Of a stretch of 64,000 bases of DNA, positions 25,590 to 37,935 are shown piece after piece. The position numbers were made by a program, and so were the translations under genes. Below the pieces are notes generated by a model, which had not been told where the DNA came from, did not search any database, and saw only the letters and a program-made list of their open reading frames with translations. The first letter of the stretch is position 1. Each line of letters begins with the position of its first letter. Source of the DNA: Trichobilharzia regenti (lineage: Eukaryota > Platyhelminthes > Trematoda > Strigeidida > Schistosomatidae); assembly GCA_944472135.2 (NCBI GenBank), contig OX235262.1:88014903-88078902 (forward strand), written 5' to 3'.

Positions 25590-25700
25590 ACATTGTGAAC
25601 TGACATCGGTAAAAGCGCCATTTCAAACCATCGACCACTTAACAGATATTTTGTTTCAGTGAGCCACTGTGCAATACCACATACCCATTACTTCATTAGA
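25590..25700 (-). repeat. SM-alpha-like 3' fragment, minus strand
   Basis: TGTGAACTGACATCGG and the following segment (CATCGACCACTTAACAGATA) match the reversed 3' half of the family. Poorly preserved. Confidence 0.4.
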
Positions 25701-26865
25701 TATATAAAACAGAATCTTCAGAATACGAAGTTAGCATTGTCGGAGTGAAACCATTCACTGCCATCATAGATTCCAGGAGATGTAGGGTGTCGACTTATTC
25801 AGTAAATTTTAGTGTGATAATCTGATTATTCACCTGTCTCATGGATTTACAACGGTCAATGGTCCCTAAATGTGACGAAACAACTAACTGTCCAAGGCCT
25901 TTTAATTCCCTACGGTTATCGAACAAATATCATCCCATGTCGAAATTTACCTTGAGAAGAACTGACTCATAATCTATACAGAATTTATCTCACTTGGAAA
26001 GGAACATATATTGACACTTTAATTGAATGTAAATCAAAGAATGAAAGTCGTTATCTTGAAGGTATTGCATCAGATATCTACTCCCAGTATATAAGCTAGC
26101 TATGGTATTATTTTTTCGAACCATAAAACGATATCAAAAGAAGCTGTGGGTCATTTTATGTGTATGCGTTATATTGAAAGACTGCTCACAAATTTTAACT
26201 AGACCATATATTTCTTATCTTCTGAATCATGAGTTTTTTTAACCCAAATAACAGTATTTATGCAACTTTGCATGTGTTTGATATTTTCATGAATCACAAT
26301 AAAAATGACACTTGACTGATACCTGATGAATTTAAATTACTTATGTATAACTTTTATTACCAAATAAAGTTACCTTTTTTAATTGATTATGGTGCTACTG
26401 CTATGATACAGAGGAAAAATAACTTTATCCAGGGTTGTGGATACGTCAGAGGGATGGCTGCTATAATGAATGACATTCATTTTAAGGATTTTCAGTCGAT
26501 AAACTCAATGTATAACAAACAGCAAGGAATACTGTCAATTAACACAATGACATCAATGCAAACTTTATCGAAATATTTCCTACATTATTTTACATATTTC
26601 AATATTTTCTCTTGTATGAAGGGCTTTTAATAACTTCTTGGCAAGCTACAACGGTGTGATGACTGAAGCATCTGAGAATTAACCTTTTACCTCTATGATG
26701 TCCGTAACTTAACTATTGGAATGTATATAAAACTGTAAATAGGATACTGAGCGTTACATATCCCACAGAAGTTTGTTTAATTCTGTTTTTATCCATAATG
26801 CGGTTTTGATAGAAATAGTCAGAGAAGGAAGGGCAAACAAGTGGTTCTATTTCAAATAAGTATTT
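25701..26865. other. Intergenic, no gene seen
   Basis: AT-rich sequence. The 95-codon frame at 26343-26630 has no recognisable similarity, signal sequence or motif, and I do not call it. Confidence 0.5.
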
Positions 26866-26867
26866 AT

Positions 26868-26996
26868 GAAAACAAAACACGTAGATCAGCGAACAGTCTC
26901 TTTTCGGCGAATTCATTTTCTTAGCTGTACAATCGAAAATATATATATGTGTTATCTGGGATGTATGTATGTGTACATTAAGTTTGTCAAACAAAA
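26868..26996 (-). repeat. PLE 3' end-like sequence, minus strand
   Basis: The minus-strand block contains CGATTGTACAGCTAAGAAAA and GAATTCGCCGAAAAGAGACT, the same words found near 19.42 kb and 29.2 kb. It is best read as the 3' pseudo-LTR of the minus-strand PLE whose coding part is at 28.39-29.17 kb, displaced by the RTE insertion between them. Confidence 0.55.
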
Positions 26997-27182
26997 TTAC
27001 AATTGGTTATGGTTATTTTAACTAAACAGGTGAAGATTGGTAATGCGAGTCAAGAAAATTAGGTGTCAATGAAATTGGGGTAGTAAGAAAGGTGATGAGT
27101 TGTCACAAACAGTTGTTAGAAGAACTTATGTAATAATATGAATAGTTTGATGAATGAGTTTTACTCAGGATGTACATAGGAT

Positions 27183-28310
27183 TATTATTATATTATTATT
27201 GTATCCTTTAGTTCCTAGAGGAACATAGGGCTTCAGCTGCGCACCTCCATTGACTTCGGTTTTTTGACAACTTTTTCACCCTGCTCCAGGTCTGCCCACA
27301 TGCTTTCATCTCCTCTTCACATGACCTCCTCCAAGTCACTCTTGGACGACCAACTCGCCGCCTCCCTTTCGGGTTCCACTCGAGGGCTTGTCTAGTGATG
27401 TCACTTGTTGGTTTCCTCAGCGTATGGCCAATCCATCTCCATTTCTTTCTGCCTATTTGTTTAACAATCGGTTCCTGATTGGTTCGCTCCCAGAGATCCC
27501 TGTTGCTGATCTTTTCTGGCCATCTGATCTTGAGTATTGAGCGGAGACAGTTGTTAATGAAGGTTTGAAGTTTGTTTGAGATGCTCTTTATGACTCGCCA
27601 AGTCTCTGATCCGTATAGTAGCACTGACTTCACATTGGAGTTGAAAATCCGGATCTTATTTTTGATGCTGAATGCTGTTGACCTCCACACAGATTTGAGA
27701 GTAATGAAAGCTTGTCTTGCTTTTCCGATTCTGGCTTTGATGTCCTCGTCAGTTCCGCCTGTAGTTGAGACGATGCTTCCCAGGTAGGTGAAGGAGGTTG
27801 TTTCTTTCAGGTTCTTCCCATTTATGCTTATTGTGGTCTGTTGTTGCTGTTGATGTTGGCAAGGAATCTTCATTATCTCTGTTTTATCTATGTTCACGTG
27901 AAGTCCTATCTTTGATGCTTCTTCTGCCAACTTGTTACTTTTCATTTGCATATCTTCCAGTTTATGGGAAATCAGACATATATCATCGGCGAAATCCAGA
28001 TCCTCCAAGTCTTTTGTGTCAGTCCATTTTATGCCTGTTCCCTCGTTGGTTGCCGTTGTCTGTCGCATTATCCAATCGATTGCAATCAGGAAGATCATTG
28101 GTGATAGTAGACAGCCTTGCCTCACTCCCGTCCTCACTTCGAAGGCTTCCGTAAGTTTCCCGTTGTGGATTACTTGGCATGCAGAATTGTCGTATAACTG
28201 TTGGATGAGGTGTATAATTGTCGATGGGACCCCGTAGTAGCGAAGTAGTTTCCAAATGACCTCTCGATCGACGCTGTCGAAGGCCTTTTCAAAGTCGAAA
28301 TTACGTGAGA
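27183..28310 (-). mobile_element. RTE-clade retrotransposon, best-preserved copy (5'-truncated)
   Basis: A 309-codon uninterrupted frame (28137-27208) covers the C-terminal half of an RTE reverse transcriptase. In order: GVRQGCLLSP (RT motif 4, about 28125), DFADDICLIS (catalytic FADD, about 27993), FTYLGSIVS, KNKIRIFNSNVKSVLLYGSETW (thumb), KWRWIGHTLR, and the terminal CEEEMKACG...EALCSSRN. Palm sequence with FDFEKAFDSVD continues upstream in another frame to about 28305, where the copy is truncated. The 3' tail is the ATT/AAT tract at 27183-27210. There is no endonuclease domain, so it is not autonomous. The open frame suggests a fairly young insertion. It belongs to the RTE clade (SR2/SR3 relatives), but I cannot assign it to a named family. 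Confidence 0.88.
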
Positions 28311-28389
28311 ATTCTGAATGAATAGAAGAATTATAAGCAATTAAAGAACAGGCAAAGAAACAAAATTAAGTCATCAAAATAAAAATAAA

Positions 28390-29170
28390 AAACTCAGAAC
28401 AAATCAAAACATTGTTACCATGAGAGTAGAAGTGGTTGAGTAATCTTCTTTCGTATGCACAGCTCCGGTTTTTCTGTGTGAATGGCCAGAGCTGCAGCGA
28501 TATAAAGGAGACGAAACCATATTGCCTTCGATAGGTTATTCTTGTCTCTGTAGATTACTTTGAAGGAGGCGTTTGTTGAAATGGAATGATCAGTGTTAAC
28601 CAAGTGTTCAATGATCACACTCCTTATTGCACCACTATTGCCTTTTCGCAATCATGCTAGACAGTGTTCTTGAATCCTCTTGGACAGGATGAGCGTCGAA
28701 CGTCCGATGTACCTGGCTCCATAGCAGCTGGTGAACTGATTTATGCACATAGAAGTGGCCAGATGCGGGATCTTGTCCTTGAGGCTTTTGCAGATCAGTA
28801 GGCGACTGGAGAACACTAGACTTAGCGTTGCTACAAAGAATGTTCTTCGCAGAGATGATGTGATCCTTCTCTTGATAATATAGCTTGCTAAATCTCCCTT
28901 GAAATCCAAGTTCACGCAGAGTTTCTTTTTAGGCGCAAACAAAGTTTCGTTTCTCCGAATTCATGGTTTGATATTTTTGTCGATGAATCTTATTGGGTAT
29001 CCATTTTGGATGAAGATTTCTCTTAGAATATCTGATTCTTTTTCCAGAACGTTGGGACTACAGATGCGTCAAATGTGGGTGGTAAGTGATTTAATTACAT
29101 TTCGCTTTTGTTGAATGGGTACCCAGTTATAGAAGCTTGTTGGTTGACTATTCCACGTAGGTTTTCTATG
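28390..29170 (-). pseudogene. Penelope-like element: RT end and GIY-YIG, interrupted unit
   Basis: Translation order on minus: SIHRKPTWNSQPTSF and PIQQKRNVIKSL (about 29175-29085, RT end), a linker, KKKLCVNLDFKGD (about 28925), then the GIY-YIG module NQFTSCYGARYIGRSTL (about 28742-28692) with R..EH. After a frame change it ends with RLLYIAAALAIHTEKPELCIRK (about 28525-28450). YIG is intact but frames are broken near 28650 and 28960. It is immediately followed by the RTE at 27.18-28.31 kb and, beyond that, its own 3' end-like sequence. Confidence 0.82.
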
Positions 29171-29295
29171 GATTGATCTTCTAAGAAAACGAATTCGCCT
29201 AAAGGAGACTCTTCGCTGATCTACGTGTTTTGTTTTCATTAATGCCTGGATGGGGATCATCCATGAATTGAAATAAGCATTTGACAAATGATTTG
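29171..29295 (-). repeat. PLE 5'-side pseudo-LTR fragment
   Basis: The minus strand carries AAACACGTAGATCAGCGAAG and the AGGCGAATTCGTTTTCTTAG block, the same words as in the 3' end-like sequence at 26.9 kb. Here they are fused directly to RT codons. A partial pseudo-LTR upstream of a 5'-truncated body is a known PLE insertion structure. Confidence 0.5.
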
Positions 29296-29939
29296 CTTGA
29301 AAATACGCTTTACTATTTTCAAATTAGTTCACATTCTGATCTTCTACAACCAGTCTGCTATGAAAGGACGAAAAGAGAACAGTAGCTTATGTTTTCTTTA
29401 AATACATATTTGCAATAGAAGCGAAATGACTTTTTGAACAGTTATTTCGTTTGATAAACTTGAATATAGCAAGAAGAGCAAACGAAGCAAATCAAATGAC
29501 GTCATTATACTTCCTTTGTACTTGTGAGCTACCTACAATCATCTTTAACTTAGTATCAGTATGTAATAAATTCAAATACTATTGTTATTGATAATAGAGA
29601 TGATGGATATTCGTACGATGTGATGAATTGGTATAATGTAGAGGAATAAAAACCTTTGTTAGGTTCATTACTACATGTAGAAATAATTAAGAAATATTCC
29701 AGAATTAGGGGCAAATGTTCAAACTGAATAGAGCCATAATATCAGCAATACACTTATGTAAGGTTTAAATAATTTAGTTAGGAGTGGTTGGAATTAGGCT
29801 GGTCAAGAATACAAACAAAGCCAAAATTAGAGTAGGAAGTTACATTGTCAAAACATAATATCATTAAAACAACAGAATTAACAACAAAGAGAAGTTAAAT
29901 AGTTTAAAACATATTTACTGAGGTAAAACAAGATCTAAA

Positions 29940-30250
29940 ACGGTTTATCTCTGGGTGCATAAATAAGGTTTTAAACGCTTAATGACAGTTGCTTCAGTGA
30001 TAAGTAGCAAACTGAAGATGTCTTGAAGTTGAATTATCTTAAAGCATTTTGCTGCGTTGATTTCATGACCTCTGTCTAATGGAGGACGAGCAGTTGCCCT
30101 ACTTAGAACTTTTGCACCATTAACAAATTTTTCTTACAATGTGCTCAGATATGCGGTCACAAGATCTTCTTTCCGCCGGTCCAACATATATGCTTCGGAA
30201 TATAAGATTCATTCGTAATTCTGGAATATTTATCAATTATTTCTGTACAT
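29940..30250 (-). pseudogene. Penelope-like element, GIY-YIG C-terminal fragment
   Basis: The minus strand encodes, with breaks, FRSIYVGPAERRSCDRISEH (about 30205-30146) and, further on, a degraded AEATVIKRLKP-like terminus (about 29990-29950). It is a separate copy from the unit at 28.4-29.2 kb and resembles the fragment at 57.1 kb. Confidence 0.7.
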
Positions 30251-30339
30251 ACTAATTAGCCTAATAATGGTCTTTATTTGTCTCCATTATACCACTTCAT
30301 CACGTAATATGAATATCCATCATCTCTATCATCAATTAT

Positions 30340-31750
30340 TACAATATTTGAGGGCAAGGTACCTTCTGATTGGAGGAAGGGTTACCTATTCAAACTATAA
30401 AAGAAAGGAGACTTAAGTCAATGCAAGAATTAGCGCAGAATTATGCTCCAGACAGTCACAAGCAAAATACTAGGCCGCAACATCCTGGATGAGAAACTTC
30501 GACCGGAAAAGGCTGGATTTAAGAGGAACAGTTCATGTATTGATCAAATCGCCACACTACGGATCATCGATGAACAAAGCTTGGAATGGTAGTCACCTGT
30601 ATATCTATCTCAACTTCATCGACTTTAAGAAGGCCCTTAACAGCCTCGATGAGGAGTTGATTTGGCAAATACTTCGCTACTACGGGGTGCCGCCAACAAA
30701 TACACATCTCGTCCAACAGTTGCACGACAATTCTGCACTGCATGCCAAGTTATCCACAACGGGAAATTCTTGAAATCCTTCGAAGTGAAGATGGGAATAA
30801 GACAAGCTGGCTACCTGCCTACTATCTCCAATTATTTTCCTGACTTCCGGCGGTAGACTGGATAGTGAGACAGACGGTTAGCGGGCAGCGAGGCGACGGG
30901 CATAAAATGGACCCACACAAAAAAACTTGGAAGATCTGGACTTCACCGATAACATATGTGTCTGATTTCCCATAAACTGGAAGATATGCGAGTGAAAAGC
31001 AACAAGCTTGCACAAGAAGCATCAAAGATAGGACTTCAGGTGAACATAGAGAAAACAGAGGTGATGAAGATTCCTGGGCAACAAAAATAACAGACAACAG
31101 TCGGTATAAATAGGAGGAATCTGAAAGAAACAACCTCCTTTACCTACCTGACTAGGAAGCATCGTTTCAGCTACAGGCGGACGGAATTGACGAGGATATC
31201 AAAGCAAGACAAGCTTTCATTACTCTCAGCACTCAACACGAAAATGAAAATAAGATCCGGGTTTTCAACTTCAATTTGAAGTCAGTGCCATTCACTATAC
31301 GGATCAGAGACTTAACGCATCATATAGAGCACATCAAACAAACTTCAGACCTTCATTAACAGTTGTCTTTGCTCAATACTCAAGATCAGATGGCCAGTCA
31401 GAAAATATCAGCAACAGGGATCGCTGGCAATGAGCGAACCAACCAGGAACCCATTGTGAAACAAATGGGCAGGAAGAAATGGAGCTGGCTTGGATTGACC
31501 ATACTCTGAGGAAACGAGCCATCAAGTGACATCTCTAGACAAGCCATTGCTCGAGTGGAACCCGAAAGGGAAGCGGCGAGTTGGTCGTCAGTGCAAGAGT
31601 GACTTGGAGGAGGTCATGTGAAGAGGAGATGAGAGCATGTGGGCAGACTTGGAGCGGAGTGAAAAAGTTGGCAGAAAACCGAATGCGATGGAGAAGTGCG
31701 GTTGAAGCCCTGTGTTCTTCTAAGAACTAAAGGAGACAATAATATAACAA
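30340..31750 (+). pseudogene. RTE-clade retrotransposon, longest 5' extent
   Basis: It reaches further 5' than any other RTE copy: VPSDWRKGYL (about 30360), KLRPEKAGFK and QIATLRIIDEQS (30495-30580), FIDFKKALNSLDEELIWQIL (30618-30675), then the palm and thumb to the terminal block (31600-31730). It ends with TTCTAAGAACTAAAGGAGAC and an AAT tail. Stops and frameshifts are frequent. The FADD equivalent near 30940 reads DFTDN, so it is catalytically dead. Confidence 0.82.
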
Positions 31751-32559
31751 TTATTGATAATAAATTGTTCATCATTTTATGAAGCTGAGAAGAACCAATG
31801 GAAAATACTGATATCACTGTATCCTGTTCAATTTGTTCTTCTTGCTTACCCCAAAAATTAAATTTTAATGGCTATAAAACGGGAAAGTTAACCAGCTAAC
31901 TCATTAGTGCATTAAAAGATGGAGAGCATATTTGAGTGATTTGAAATTCATTACAGAGGAAACGTTGAATTTGTCACTGGAACGTCTATGGATTGATCTG
32001 AGGTTATACAATAGTTTTCATCATGTTCTCATACTTAGAAGATTTTTCAACCTCTAAAGAGATAGAGTGATGTGTCAATGGATTGCGTTCACCAAAATTA
32101 TTTATCGACTGAAAGAAAACTCCTTACTTATGACTCATCTTTAATTTAATTATTGGCTATAAGTCATCAGCGGATAGCAGTTGTTTACCAGTGGAAAAGA
32201 AAATGTTATTCCATTCATTCTATACACCTAACACATAGTCTGAAATACGTTTTTCTACTGTGATTGTAAGGTATTTCCTTCTAACTATCGTGAATGATGG
32301 TTCAGCTAATTTAGTTGGTAAAAACAATTTTAAAAAAAGTAGTTGGATGAAATGCTCAAAAGACTTTGAATATACAACTTGAAAAAGCCTATATATTCAT
32401 CTAACTAGCAGTAAGTATTAGACAGTCATGAGAACTCAGAATTTACTGCTTGCCGATCCAGATTATGCAAAACATTTAGTTTAAATGTGCTAACTATGAA
32501 TAGGATTTTAAAATAAAGTTATCTAATTTAGAACTGAAATATGTACACATAGTAACTGC
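31751..32559. other. Intergenic, no gene seen
   Basis: AT-rich sequence between two plus-strand RTE copies; nothing recognised. Confidence 0.5.
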
Positions 32560-33600
32560 TAAGATGTGTTGATGGTGGACTGGATTATGCTTCAGACAGT
32601 GAGTGGGAAACGAGACACGGGACAGGGATATCCTGGACTGACCGACGTGAAGAACCTAGAAGACCTGGATTCGGCGTGTGGATGTTTTATGTTTGATGTC
32701 ACTGTCACAAAATCGAAGACTCACAAGCGAAAACCAACAAACTGGCCGAAAAAGTAGCCGGCGAAGACAGGACTCCAGGTGAACATTGACAAGACAGAGG
32801 TTATGAAAATAACCAACTAACAACAACAACAACAACAGCAGCAACAACATCCAGCGTCAATCACCATTAACAGGAGGAATTTGAAACAGGTTACTGCATT
32901 CACCACTTATCTAAGGAGCATTGTCTCAACTACAGGAAGTCGGTACGGACAAGGAGGTCAAATTGAGCGAGAATCGGGAAGGTGAGCAAGAAACACATTT
33001 ATCCACCTGAAACCAATCTGGAAATCTTTGTCACTCAGCCAGAATCAAAAACAAAATTCGGTCGGATTTTCAATACAGTACAAACGTCAAGTCAGTCAAT
33101 TCTTCTATACGGAACGGATCAGAAACTTGGCGGGCGGGTGGGTCACAAAGAATATTTCCACCAACAGCCTGTTGCAGACCTTCATCAACCAACAACTGTA
33201 TTCGCTGGATCTATACTGAAGATCAGATGGCCGGGCCGGAAAGAATCACCAACAAGAAACTATGGCTGGGAACAAACAAACAAAGCAAGAAGCAATCGCC
33301 AACCAACAAATATGCAGGAGAAAGTGGATAGGAGTGAATTGGACACTCGTGGCTGAGGAGGCCACTGGGTGACATAGCGCGCGCGTGAGGCCATTGCTCA
33401 AGTGGAACCAGGCCGAAAGGGAAGCGGCGAGTGGGTCTTCGGTGCGAGGTGACATGGAGGAGATGGTGTGAAGAGGAGTTGAAACAGTATGAACTAACAT
33501 GGATGCAAGTGGAAAGCACAGCAGAAGACAGGAGCAATTGGAGACGTGCAGTTGAAGCCCTATGTTGCACTAGGAACTCAGGGGAACAATAATAATAACA
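32560..33600 (+). pseudogene. RTE-clade retrotransposon, left arm of inverted pair
   Basis: From VDWIM (about 32573) and NLEDLD (about 32650) through an AAC/CAG-rich repeat (32818-32850), an ESKTKFGRIF-like thumb (about 33043) and the terminal block, to the AAT tail at 33580-33600. Shared peculiarities with 36775-37690 include extra bases around the FGRIF segment and an expanded CAA tract. These mark the two as sister copies. Not functional. Confidence 0.82.
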
Positions 33601-36100
33601 ATAAGATGTTTTGTGTTTTCTGTGTAGCTTCAAACCAAAAACTGTTTTAGCCATTACTGTCCACTCTGATCAGTCGATTGAAAAGGCAAAACCTTAAGGA
33701 GTAAAACAAACATCTCTCATTTGTATTAGTGAGCGAAAGTCATTAAGGACATTATCGTTAATAAACCAATACTTTTTTAACAATCAAAAATTGTTAAAGG
33801 GCAGTAATTAACGTATTCACAAATCACCTTGAGAATAGTTAGTTGTATATTTTACTCACATAATTATTTACATCTCTACTTAAGGGTGGCATAGATACAA
33901 ACACTGGGACCACAAATCAATTAATAACTTGAACAAGTGTATAATCGACAGGTAAGATGTGAGTGTTTATTTTTCTCAGTGTAATTGAGGAGAATTTGTA
34001 CTATTTATAAAAGTACACACCAACATATACGAATGAGTTACTATGGTAGAAATAACATCTTAACTTTGTAATACATTAAAAGGAAACTTTATCAACTTTA
34101 TATATCTAAACCAGACATAGACTAAGGTAACAAGTCTTTTTAAACTCAAGAACTAGCTTAAAAACACTCCTACCTGAAACTAATGCTCAGTGGTGTGTTC
34201 TTATTTTAAATAACACTTAGAGTAACGGAACAGAACACCCACATACTAATAGTAATAATAAAAGAATGAATAAATAACAGGAAGACGAGAAAAATAAAGT
34301 GAAATTATGATGATTTAGTGTAAATTGCCAGAAAAAAAGATTTAGAATGATTAATATCTAGTTCTGTACACAATAATCTGGTGTAATCTGAAAGAAGTTT
34401 GTATGTTCTCAATACTGAAAACTGTCTTAAATTTTGGTGAGAACTGGCTGTTAGCCAAAGTTAGTGGACAGTAATTTACGTCAATGTTTATGTACCCAAT
34501 ATTGGTCGTGAGAAAAATGAGAACAAAGGCTTTTTATAGGCGGATACAGTTAACATATTGATGATCTGACATTCAAGAAACAGCCACAAAGAAATGCAAG
34601 GTTAACTTTCAGTTAGAAACAACCAATCAGAAGTCTGTGTTTTTCTGCTAACAATAATCTATAATAATGTACATGAAAATCTATAAATATGTCTTGATTT
34701 CCTTAATAAACGATCTGTTGTCTGGGCCTTGTCTTCTGTCTTTACAAAATAACTATCAAGTATTCAGGATATCAATTCAAGAAGTTCCTTCAAAATTCAT
34801 TTATTGAACTTTGATTATACTGTTGTCATAAATAAAAGCTGAATTGTCATCAACAAGCGAAGTAAAAAAAGAAGCCTTCAGGTTGGCTGAAGTTTATGCC
34901 ATTTAACTGATAGGAAAGTAGTTATGAAACAAGTAGAGCTGGCATCTGAACTGAGTTGTTTCCTGTACTGGAGTTTAGGTGAGTAAAGTTGCGGTCCATG
35001 CCAACTCTATAAAACTATGCAGTATTTGACATCATACATTGTGTAAGCGTCATTGGTTGAGTGTGCAGTAAGTGGAAACAGAAATCACTCTGATTTAGAT
35101 GTAACAATTTACTATCGCTGGTTTTTTACTGTCAAACTTGCGGTATGTTTGGTGTAAAGGCCTGTATTTTCACAACAACGAAATACTAAAATCATCTTAC
35201 CTATTCTATTTAAATTGTAAAAACAGAATGCACTTCTTTCTATTCAAAAAGGTGAGGGTTTGCCTGAAGGCGAGTATCCACCACAGAACATTTATTTTTT
35301 CTCTATAAGTGCCTTTATCAAATCGTACCAACCAATATCAGATACATACTAACGATTAACTGTCAAAAGGAATAGAAATTAGATGATTAATGTGGAAGAC
35401 AAATGATCAGATTAATGATACACACTGTCGGATCCAAAAATACTGGCACTTAATCGACATTAAGAAAGAAAAGCTGGAAAGGATTCCTAACCAGGAGCAC
35501 CTATCAAAGTTGAACATCGTGACTACACTGCCATTAAGACAACACAAAGAACAAAGATAAAATATTCCTAAGGATAAATTAACCAAAATTGCAACAAAAG
35601 ACAAATTCATGGTACGTCAACAGATGGAGCGGTAAGTTTATTAGGACAGCATCCGTCAAAAGTGAGCGACAACTCTAGAAAGTGCCGCATAAAAATCCTG
35701 GTGATGCCTCAGATTATGGTTTCTTCACTGGCCGAGAATCATCACCCACATCATCAGAAGTAAATAACTAAACAGCAAAAGAAACACTTCGAACTATCTT
35801 GTCTATGGTCAGAAAAAAAATGCAGGGCATTCAACTCATTTCTCAAGAAAAAAATATTCCATAAAAGTTTGAAAAATGGAAAAATAAAGCGTTGTCATAG
35901 TTTCAGTGAACAAGAAAAAGCACTACAGTGCGTAAAGACAAAGAGGAATAGATGAAGAAAGCTGAAGACTTATTCGTATACAACGAAATGGAAACATCTA
36001 TCCCAAACACTAGATAACCGAATCGGAAGAATCTCAAACGAAAGATTAGACTGGACCAAAACGAGCCGAGAGAATCATGCACTAATTACTGAGAAGTGAC
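33601..36100. other. Spacer between inverted RTE copies, mostly unassigned
   Basis: AT-rich. No gene was recognised. Between 35.6 and 36.1 kb the sequence is A-rich and may be decayed PLE RT, but no motif is clear enough to call. Confidence 0.45.
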
Positions 36101-36449
36101 GAGTGCGTCCTCTAACACTCAGAAATACACTGCTCAAGTTGAAGAGAATGAATAAATTTATGTTTAATAATATATTTAGAATTTAATGGTCAAAAATATG
36201 AGGAGATAAAAGTCATATCTATGCGGTCACTCACATCAGGACGGATCACTGAACCTGTTGTGTAATGACCTGAAACCAAAATCCCCCTAAAACCAAATCC
36301 AAAGTTTGGACTGGTTACGTGGGTGAAAAGTAGAAGAAACGATGTGGGAAACACTCTACTTAATCATCATTTTCGGCAATATCAAGTTTACATCGGAAAA
36401 GAAATTGTAGAACATAGTTCTTTTTTAGATGTCTTAGACAATTATAAAA

Positions 36450-36774
36450 AAATCAACTTCTACAGGTCAAATGCTCAATTATAGCAGCAACAACTGAACA
36501 CTGCATAAAAAGAGTTGCACACTAATATCATTCCAAAGAGGCAGGTCGTGTTGCAGTAACACTGAAGAGGACAGAGCAGAAATAACTTATCATCATCTTG
36601 CAGAAAAATGGATACCTCGGAAATCTAGTCAAAAGATACCTACCCTCATCCTAACCGGGCAACTCAAAACTCACCAGTGAAAACAAAGAAAATCGTCCTA
36701 CAATATACATAGAACATCTCTGGAATCACTTTAAGACCAATAAAATGTTTTGTAATAGATGTTATACATTATCA
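36450..36774 (+). pseudogene. Penelope-like element, linker fragment (left of RTE insertion)
   Basis: Across frames it reads NGYLGNLVKRYLPS (about 36608-36650) and then YIEHLWNHF (about 36708-36735). These are degraded forms of the NGYP..F..RYL and YVKGLSE..R motifs that lie between RT and GIY-YIG in PLEs. The RTE on the minus strand starts immediately after, and the endonuclease resumes beyond it at about 37685. Confidence 0.6.
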
Positions 36775-37690
36775 TTATTTTTCCCTTGGGTTTCTAGTGG
36801 AACATAAGGCTTCAACTGCACGTCTCCATTTGCCACTTCTGTCTTCCTTCTACAGTACTTTTCACCTGCATCCATGTTAGTTCATACTGTTTCAACTCCT
36901 CTTCACACCATCTCCTCCATGTCACCTCGCACCGAAGACCCACTCGCCGCTTCCCTTTCGGCCTGGTTCCACTCGAGGAATGGCCTCACGCGCGCGCTAT
37001 GTCACCCAGTGGTCTCCTCAGCCACGAGTGTCCAATTCACTCCTATCCACTTTCTCCTGCATATTTGTTGGTTGGCGATTGCTTCTTGCTTTGTTTGTTT
37101 GTTCCCAGCCATAGTTTCTTGTTGGTGATTCTTTCCGGCCCGGCCATCTGATCTTCAGTATAGATCCAGCGAATACAGTTGTTGGTTGATGAAGGTCTGC
37201 AACAGGCTGTTGGTGGAAATATTCTTTGTGACCCACCCGCCCGCCAAGTTTCTGACCGTTCCGTATAGAAGAATTGACTGACTTGACGTTTGTACTGTAT
37301 TGAAAATCCGACCGAATTTTGTGTTTGATTCTGGCTGAGTGACAAAGATTTCCAGATTGGTTTCAGGTGGATAAATGTGTTTCTTGCTCACCTTCCCGAT
37401 TCTCGCTCAATTTGACCTCCTTGTCCGTACCGACTTCCTATAGTTGAGACAATGCTCCTTAGATAAGTGGTGAATGCAGTAACCTGTTTCAAATTCCTCC
37501 TGTTAATGGTGATTGACGCTGGATGTTGTTGCTGCTGTTGTTGTTGTTGTTGTTAGTTGGTTATTTTCATAACCTCTGTCTTGTCAATGTTCACCTGGAG
37601 TCCTGTCTTCGCCAGCTGCTTTTTCGGCCAGTTTGTTGGTTTTCGCTTGTGAGTCTTTGATTTTGTATGACATCAAGCATAAATGGCTTC
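36775..37690 (-). pseudogene. RTE-clade retrotransposon, right arm of inverted pair
   Basis: Reverse complement of 32683-33600 with only scattered differences. For example, over the roughly 180 bases at 37200-37380 I count two small differences. The tail lies at 36775 and the CAA/CAG tract at 37530-37556. It sits inside a plus-strand PLE (36450-36774 and 37685-37930). Frames are broken in the same places as its sister. Confidence 0.85.
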
Positions 37691-37935
37691 GGTCCTTAAA
37701 ATATGTCAACCAAAAGATGGAACAGAGAACGAAGAGAAAATCAACATCATCTACAAGATAAACTGCAACAACGGTGATAAACCCTATATTGATCAAACAG
37801 GATATCCTTTTTGTTTTCGTATTCAACAGCATGATTTTTACTCTTTCATAATATAACTTGCAAATAAACATGAAAATCGATTCGATTGGGAAAGATGTAC
37901 AAATTCTAGACAAAGGGAAAGCCCAAAAAATGTCG
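37685..37935 (+). pseudogene. Penelope-like element, GIY-YIG fragment (right of RTE insertion)
   Basis: INIIYKINCNNGDKPYIDQT (about 37741-37800), then a FRIQQH helix and NRFDWERC (about 37875-37898). YIG is YID. It is close in type to the endonuclease at 40.0-40.3 kb (IYKINC, YISQSGRSFRIRI, HQFDWDNV), so both belong to one PLE lineage. Confidence 0.75.

Noticed and set aside
27572..28255. Several frames opposite or overlapping the 27-28 kb RTE
   Set aside because: Shadows of the 309-codon RTE frame or its frameshifted upstream part.
33223..33654. 143-codon minus-strand frame and its twin at 36874-37128
   Set aside because: Antisense shadows of the two RTE copies.
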